This document shows, in pieces, positions 58,888 through 64,000 of a stretch of 64,000 nucleotides of DNA. Origin of the DNA: Bog-105 sp965277435 (GTDB taxonomy: Bacteria; Acidobacteriota; Terriglobia; Bryobacterales; Bryobacteraceae); NCBI GenBank assembly GCA_965277435.1, contig OZ255821.1:4712001-4776000 (forward strand), in the 5' to 3' direction. Under the pieces are notes generated by a model. The model was not told the DNA's origin and ran no database searches. It saw nothing but the letters and a program-made list of their open reading frames with translations. Every line of letters starts with the position of its first letter. The stretch's first letter is position 1. Both the position numbers and the translations under genes were made by a program.

Positions 58888-60858
58888 GTGTTCCAGCAGA
58901 TTGAAAACCAGATCATTGCCGCCATTCAGCAGCGTCTCCAGGCACAGTTTAATCTCGCCCTCGATGTCTCCCTCGAACAGCCCAAACAGAGTTCTTTCGG
59001 CGAACTGGCCATCCCCGTCGCCTTTCAGCTAGCTCGCCAGCTCAAACGCTCGCCCCGCCAGATTGCTGAAGAACTCGCCAGCGCGCTCGACGGTTTACCC
59101 GGCATCAGCTCTTTTGAAATAGCCGGCAACGGCTATATCAACATTCGTCTGGATCGGGTCGCCTACGCTCTGTCGCTGCTCGCGCCGCCCGCCGGGCCGG
59201 TTCCCGAATACGCCGCCAAAATCATCGTCGAACACACGAACATTAATCCCAACAAAGCCGCGCACATCGGGCATCTCCGCAACGCCGTATTAGGCGACAC
59301 TTTCGTCCGCCTCCTGCGTGCCCGGGGCCGTCGGGTTGAAGTCCAGAACTATATCGACAACACCGGTGTGCAGGTCGCGGACGTTGTTGTCGCCTTTCAC
59401 CATCTCGAAAAGCAAACCCCTGCCCAGGTCCGGGTACTGATCGACGATCCGGCCACTCGTTTCGACTATCTCTGCTGGGATCTCTACGCCCGCATCTCCG
59501 CCTACTACAAGGATCATCCCGAAGCCCTCGCCTGGCGCAGCGACACCCTGCACGCCATTGAATCGGGCGCGGGCGAACTGGCCGAACTCGCTCACCTTGT
59601 GGCCGACGCCATCGTGCATCTTCACCTGCAGACTATGTATCGCCTCGACGTTGTCTATCAGCTTCTGCCGCGTGAAAGCGAAATTCTTCACCTGCACTTC
59701 TGGGCGGCAGCTTTTGCATTGCTCAAAGAACGCAAAGCCATCTATTTTGAAACTGAGGGCAAAAACAAAGGCTGCTGGGTTATGCCTTCCTCCGCGTTTC
59801 GCACCGCCAATGCCGAATCGAGTGACATTGAAGACGATAGTAAAGTCATTGTTCGCTCCAACGGAACAGTCACTTATGTTGGCAAAGACATCGCTTATCA
59901 ACTTTGGAAATTCGGACTCCTCAGCAAGGACTTTTTCTATCGACCCTGGTCGACTTATCCTGATGGGCGACAGGTTTGGGTTACCGCCGATCAGCCCTCC
60001 TCTGGCTCCGGCACGCCTTCCTTCGGACATGGCTCCACCGTATTCAACGTCATTGATTCCCGCCAGTCTTACCTGCAGGAGGTCGTCGTAGCAGGTCTGC
60101 GCGCTCTCGGTTTCGACGAGCAGGCAGACGCGTCCAAGCATTTCTCCTACGAGATGGTCGCGCTCTCACCGCGCACTTGCGTCGAAATGGGTATCCCGCT
60201 CTCCGATGAAGACAAGAAGCGTCCCTACATCGAAGTCTCCGGACGGAAAGGGCTCGGTGTCAAAGCCGACGACCTTATCGACAAATTAATCACAACTGCG
60301 CTCGCGGAGGTCGACGACCGGCATCCGTCCGCCGATCCCGCTGACCGGCAGCGCATCGCCCAGGAAATAGCAATCGGCGCACTGCGCTACTTCATGCTGA
60401 AATTCACGCGCAATTCCGTGATCGCCTTCGACTTTCACGAAGCTCTTAGCTTCGAAGGGGAAACCGGACCTTACGTCCAATACTCCGCTGTTCGCGCCAG
60501 CAACATCCTGCGCAAGTATCAGGAACGTTTTGGTTCGCTTCCTGACTTCGCCGCCGCATTGTCTGGCGAGGCCCTGACGCAGTGCTTCGCGGAAGAAGGA
60601 CTCTGGCAACTTCTTCTGCTTGCTTCGCGAACCGATACCATCCTCGAGCGCGCCATCACATCCGGCGAACCGGCCCACGTCGCCAAGTACGCATTCCAAC
60701 TGGCGCAAGCTTTCAACAACTTCTATCACGAGCATTCTGTCATCGCCGAATCGGACAAAATCAAGCGCACTGCGCTGCTCTGGCTCACTCATTTCACCCA
60801 GCGCCAGCTACTTTCGATACTGACTATCCTGGGCATCACCCAACCCGCCTATATGTAG
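58888..60858 (+). CDS. argS: Arginyl-tRNA synthetase
   Basis: 656 residues, GTG start at 58888. N-terminal additional domain (1-95), then the class I HIGH motif HIGH (126-129) in NPNKAAHIGHLRNAVLGD, FVKD-like central region, and the EVSGRKGLGVKADDLI stretch in place of KMSKS, as is usual in ArgS. The C-terminal DALR anticodon-binding domain has TGPYVQYSAVRASNIL. It charges tRNA-Arg with arginine. Longer than typical (about 560-580) through an insertion around 355-415 (WVTADQPSSGSGTPSFGHGST). Confidence 0.96.
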   Translation: MFQQIENQIIAAIQQRLQAQFNLALDVSLEQPKQSSFGELAIPVAFQLARQLKRSPRQIAEELASALDGLPGISSFEIAGNGYINIRLDRVAYALSLLAPPAGPVPEYAAKIIVEHTNINPNKAAHIGHLRNAVLGDTFVRLLRARGRRVEVQNYIDNTGVQVADVVVAFHHLEKQTPAQVRVLIDDPATRFDYLCWDLYARISAYYKDHPEALAWRSDTLHAIESGAGELAELAHLVADAIVHLHLQTMYRLDVVYQLLPRESEILHLHFWAAAFALLKERKAIYFETEGKNKGCWVMPSSAFRTANAESSDIEDDSKVIVRSNGTVTYVGKDIAYQLWKFGLLSKDFFYRPWSTYPDGRQVWVTADQPSSGSGTPSFGHGSTVFNVIDSRQSYLQEVVVAGLRALGFDEQADASKHFSYEMVALSPRTCVEMGIPLSDEDKKRPYIEVSGRKGLGVKADDLIDKLITTALAEVDDRHPSADPADRQRIAQEIAIGALRYFMLKFTRNSVIAFDFHEALSFEGETGPYVQYSAVRASNILRKYQERFGSLPDFAAALSGEALTQCFAEEGLWQLLLLASRTDTILERAITSGEPAHVAKYAFQLAQAFNNFYHEHSVIAESDKIKRTALLWLTHFTQRQLLSILTILGITQPAYM

Positions 60859-60913
60859 TTCCTGTAAACAAACGGGTAAATTCCCTAATCTCAAGGTTCT
60901 AAACTAAAGATAA

Positions 60914-63610
60914 ATGGCCAGTAAGAACACGTTTGGCGCCGCAGCCACGCTTCGGGTGCACAACCGGGAGTTTCAGATCTTTCGCTTAGATGTTCTCGAG
61001 AAAGCTGCTACCAACGTGAAGCTCTCCCGCCTTCCGTACTCGATCAAGATTCTCCTCGAAAATCTACTACGGTTTGAAGACGAACGCACGGTAAAGGCCG
61101 GCGATATCGAGTATGTGGCCGAGTGGGATCCCAAAACCGCCGCCCAGGAGATCCAGTTCCGCCCCGCTCGCACCTTGCTGCAGGATTTCACCGGCGTCCC
61201 TTGCGTTGTCGATCTCGCCGCCATGCGCGATGCGCTCAAAAAGTTGGGCGTCAATCCCGAACTAGCCAACCCTCTCATCCCTGCCGACCTGGTCATCGAT
61301 CATTCGGTTCAAGTCGACGATTTTGGCTCGTCCAGCGCTTTTGCCCATAACGCGCTTCTTGAGTTCTCCCGCAATCAGGAGCGCTACTCGTTCCTCCGCT
61401 GGGGCCAGAAAGCCTTCGGCAACTTCCGCGTCGTTCCTCCCGATACCGGCATCGTTCATCAGGTCAATCTCGAATACCTGGCGAGCGTTGTCTTCACCGC
61501 GCAGAAAAACGGCACCACTCAGGCGTATCCCGACACGCTCATGGGCACCGATTCCCACACCACCATGATCAACGGCGTCGGCGTGGTCGGTTGGGGCGTC
61601 GGCGGTATCGAGGCGGAAGCCTGTATGCTCGGGCAGCCCATTTCCATGTTGCTTCCGCAGGTGGTCGGCTTTAAGTTAAGCGGCCAGCTTCCCGAAGGCG
61701 CAACGGCCACCGATCTCGTCCTCACCGTCACCCAGATGCTCCGCAAGCGGGGCGTTGTCGGCAAGTTCGTCGAATTCTACGGCCCCGGCGTGACTGCTTT
61801 ATCGCTGGCCGATCGTGCCACCATCAGCAACATGGCGCCCGAATACGGCGCCACCATCGGCTTCTTTCCGGTCGACGATATCGCGCTTGATTATCTTCGC
61901 CTTACCGGACGTCCAGCGGATCATGTCGACTTAGTCGAAGCTTACTGCAAGGAACAAGGTCTGTTTCTTACCGTTGACTCGCCGGATCCCGTTTACTCCG
62001 ACACGCTTGGTCTTGATCTTTCGAAAGTAACTCCGTCTCTTGCCGGTCCAAAGCGTCCGCAGGATCGTATCGAGTTGCACGACGTCAAAGAGAACTTTCT
62101 GGCTTCTCTCACCGGGTCGCAGCGAAGCGCCAAGCTTCGGGTCAACGGCCATAAAGAGAAAATCAGCGATGGCGCAGTTGTCATAGCCGCAATTACCAGT
62201 TGCACCAACACCTCCAATCCATCGGTAATGGTGGCCGCCGGTCTGCTTGCACGAAAGGCCGCCGAAAAAGGTCTCGAGCCCAAGTCGTGGGTCAAGACTT
62301 CTCTCGCGCCCGGTTCTAAAGTCGTCTTCGACTATCTCACTGACGCGGGCCTGATGCCCTACCTGGAGAAATTCAATTTCCACCTTGTCGGCTATGGCTG
62401 CACCACCTGCATCGGCAACAGCGGTCCTCTTCCCGACAACGTGGCAGAGGCGGTAACTGAAGGCAAATTGAATGTAGCGGCGGTTCTTTCAGGCAACCGT
62501 AACTTCGAGGGCCGGGTCAATCCACTCGTCCGCTCGAACTATCTCGCCTCGCCTCCCCTGGTCGTGGCGTATGCAATTGCCGGCCGCATTGATATCGATC
62601 TCACCAAAGATCCTCTCGGCGAAGGCGCTGACGGCCACAACGTTTTCCTCAAAGACATTTGGCCGACGTCCGAAGAAGTAAACGCCGTTGTAAAAGCTTC
62701 CGCTCGGACCGAATTCTTCCGCAAAGAATACGCCGAGGTCTTCGAGGGCGATGCCAGCTGGAATTCGCTCAAAACGCCCGAAGGAAGTATCTTCGGTTGG
62801 AGCGCCGATTCCACTTACATAAAACGGCCTCCCTATTTCGATACCGTTGTCGATCCGGCCACCTTCGTGCGCGACATCACGAATGCTCGTGTCCTCGCGG
62901 TGCTTGGCGACTCCGTCACCACCGATCACATTTCGCCCGCCGGTTCGATTGCCATCGAGAGCCCCGCCGGCAAATACCTCATGAGCCTGGGCGTTAAACC
63001 CGGCGACTTTAATAGCTATGGCGCGCGTCGCGGCAATCACGAAGTGATGGTCCGCGGCACCTTCGGTAACATCCGTCTCAAGAACCAAATGGTTCCCGGT
63101 GTGGAAGGCAGTTGGACGCGGCATCTGCCCAAAGGCGAGAAGATGTTCATCTACGACGCCTCGGTCCAATACAAAATGGAGCACGTGCCGCTTCTGGTGA
63201 TTGCCGGCAAGGAATACGGCTCCGGTTCTTCGCGCGACTGGGCCGCGAAAGGGACGCTGCTACTCGGTGTGCGGGCGGTGATCGCGGAAAGCTTCGAGCG
63301 CATCCATCGCTCGAATCTCGTGCAGATGGGTGTCCTCCCGTTGCAGTTCGCCCCCGGTCAAGGCCACGAAACCTTGGGCCTTTCAGGTGAAGAAACATTC
63401 GATCTCGTTGGTATTCCAGAGGCGGTCGCGGCCGGTGGCGGAACCGTGCATGTCATCGCCACTTCAGCCAAGGGCAAGCGCACTGAATTTTCTGTCAAGG
63501 CTCGCATCGATACTCCGCAAGAGGCGGAATACTACCGGTATGGTGGCATCCTGCCGTATGTGTTGCGCCAGTTGATCACCGCTGATGCGGCGCCCCCGGT
63601 GCTGGCATAA
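60914..63610 (+). CDS. acnA: Aconitate hydratase A
   Basis: 898 residues, the AcnA/IRP1-type length. [4Fe-4S] ligands C430 (SCTNTSNPSVM), C496 and C499 (GYGCTTCIGNSG). Substrate-binding GTDSHTTMINGVGVVGWGVGGIEAEACMLG (211-240) and the C-terminal swivel domain with SYGSRRG-like SYGARRGNHEVM and GSGSSRDWAAKG. Interconverts citrate and isocitrate in the TCA cycle. Start ATG at 60914 gives the standard N-terminus. A Nudix gene follows 17 nt later. Confidence 0.97.
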   Translation: MASKNTFGAAATLRVHNREFQIFRLDVLEKAATNVKLSRLPYSIKILLENLLRFEDERTVKAGDIEYVAEWDPKTAAQEIQFRPARTLLQDFTGVPCVVDLAAMRDALKKLGVNPELANPLIPADLVIDHSVQVDDFGSSSAFAHNALLEFSRNQERYSFLRWGQKAFGNFRVVPPDTGIVHQVNLEYLASVVFTAQKNGTTQAYPDTLMGTDSHTTMINGVGVVGWGVGGIEAEACMLGQPISMLLPQVVGFKLSGQLPEGATATDLVLTVTQMLRKRGVVGKFVEFYGPGVTALSLADRATISNMAPEYGATIGFFPVDDIALDYLRLTGRPADHVDLVEAYCKEQGLFLTVDSPDPVYSDTLGLDLSKVTPSLAGPKRPQDRIELHDVKENFLASLTGSQRSAKLRVNGHKEKISDGAVVIAAITSCTNTSNPSVMVAAGLLARKAAEKGLEPKSWVKTSLAPGSKVVFDYLTDAGLMPYLEKFNFHLVGYGCTTCIGNSGPLPDNVAEAVTEGKLNVAAVLSGNRNFEGRVNPLVRSNYLASPPLVVAYAIAGRIDIDLTKDPLGEGADGHNVFLKDIWPTSEEVNAVVKASARTEFFRKEYAEVFEGDASWNSLKTPEGSIFGWSADSTYIKRPPYFDTVVDPATFVRDITNARVLAVLGDSVTTDHISPAGSIAIESPAGKYLMSLGVKPGDFNSYGARRGNHEVMVRGTFGNIRLKNQMVPGVEGSWTRHLPKGEKMFIYDASVQYKMEHVPLLVIAGKEYGSGSSRDWAAKGTLLLGVRAVIAESFERIHRSNLVQMGVLPLQFAPGQGHETLGLSGEETFDLVGIPEAVAAGGGTVHVIATSAKGKRTEFSVKARIDTPQEAEYYRYGGILPYVLRQLITADAAPPVLA

Positions 63611-63627
63611 ATCGCGGTGCGCCGCTC

Positions 63628-64000
63628 ATGAGGCCCCGCCCGCCGCTGCTCGTCTCCGCGGGTATCATCCACCGCGGCGGTCAAGTACTCGTCGGCCAAC
63701 GCCGTAAAGGGGACCGGCATTCACTGAAGTGGGAGTTTCCCGGCGGCAAAGTCGAGCATGGCGAATCACCCCGGGGCGCCCTGATCCGCGAACTTCGCGA
63801 AGAACTGAACATCAAGGCTCGCATCGGCAGCGAACTCGCCCGCTACGAGCACGATTACCCGAGCGGCAGCCGTGTGCATCTGCTCTTCTTCGCAGTGCCT
63901 GATTTTTCGGGTGAACCTGCCGCCCTGGTATTCGAGCAGATCTCCTGGGTTGATCTGCTGAATCTTCCGTCTCTCGATTTCCTCGAAGGAGATCTCGATT
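63628..64000 (+). CDS. Nudix hydrolase, MutT-like (cut by window end)
   Basis: At least 124 residues are readable from ATG at 63628, no stop before 64000. Begins MRPRPPLLVSAGIIHRGGQVLVGQRRK; the Nudix box GGKVEHGESPRGALIRELREEL fits Gx5Ex7REUxEEx. WEFPGGKVE is typical of 8-oxo-dGTP pyrophosphatase MutT, which hydrolyses oxidised nucleotides. It lies 17 nt after acnA and may be co-transcribed. Confidence 0.9.
   Translation, partial: MRPRPPLLVSAGIIHRGGQVLVGQRRKGDRHSLKWEFPGGKVEHGESPRGALIRELREELNIKARIGSELARYEHDYPSGSRVHLLFFAVPDFSGEPAALVFEQISWVDLLNLPSLDFLEGDLD

Noticed and set aside
1..64000. CRISPR array, rRNA, tRNA or insertion sequence
   Set aside because: No regularly spaced direct repeats, no tRNA cloverleaf with a T-loop and anticodon arm, no rRNA core sequence and no transposase gene were found.

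Overview
The window looks like a chromosomal segment of an acidobacterium, most likely from the Solibacter/Bryobacter side of the phylum. This is an inference from gene content: three very large Oar-like TonB-dependent receptors with an N-terminal carboxypeptidase-regulatory-like domain, secreted PIG-L deacetylases, a cytochrome c/copper-monooxygenase-like secreted protein, GC-rich coding with C/G-ending codons, and many proteins of families common in soil acidobacteria. No rRNA, tRNA, CRISPR array, insertion sequence or prophage is visible. The only decayed gene is a Uma2-type nuclease remnant.

Layout. 1-3.5 kb: Oar-like receptor (-). 3.6-10.0 kb: a leftward operon of MFS transporter, metallo-beta-lactamase-fold exonuclease, ATP-dependent DNA ligase and Lhr-like helicase, i.e. 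a ligase-associated DNA repair set. 10.0-10.6 kb: ribosomal protein L31 with a striking leader made of a good promoter, a near-complete match to the 16S anti-Shine-Dalgarno tail, an 18-codon ORF and an intrinsic-terminator-like hairpin. 10.9-12.9 kb: NarL-type response regulator and histidine kinase. 13-14.6 kb: a secreted protein of unknown function and an ECF sigma factor coupled to a small two-helix membrane protein. 14.7-22.4 kb: two homologous secreted PIG-L deacetylases flanking an Oar-like receptor and a cytochrome c/monooxygenase-like protein. 22.4-24.4 kb: ankyrin-repeat protein with a structured leader, coupled to a small membrane protein.

24.4-34.4 kb is a carbohydrate and envelope region. 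Leftward run SIS-domain isomerase, methyltransferase, SDR dehydrogenase and a GH36 alpha-galactosidase. Rightward run a short NeuB-like synthase, a KdsC-like phosphatase, a GT2 glycosyltransferase and a UPF0104/LPG-synthase-type membrane protein, all overlapping or nearly so, then an FAD-dependent mutase-like oxidoreductase. Together these suggest synthesis, transfer and export of a modified acidic or keto sugar on a polyprenyl carrier.

34.5-48.4 kb is mostly housekeeping and stress: Uma2 remnant, lysozyme-like secreted protein, xerD plus CCA/poly(A) polymerase operon, two small unknowns, HlyD-type adaptor, thiC, a coiled-coil membrane protein, glutathione peroxidase, Gfo/Idh/MocA oxidoreductase, BON-domain and YflT-like stress proteins, RibD-like reductase and a classical TonB-dependent receptor. 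48.4-64 kb: an ABC-2 exporter operon ending in a lipoprotein, ISC-type ferredoxin, third Oar-like receptor, TPR protein, large six-hairpin-glycosidase-like protein, argS, aconitase and a Nudix hydrolase cut by the window end.

Two signals run across the window. Several genes (thiC, the RibD-like gene, the lysozyme-like gene, xerD) have a good -10 hexamer only 6-7 bp before the start codon and no Shine-Dalgarno, pointing to leaderless mRNAs. And a short dispersed repeat occurs twice, each time supplying the start codon of a leftward gene.
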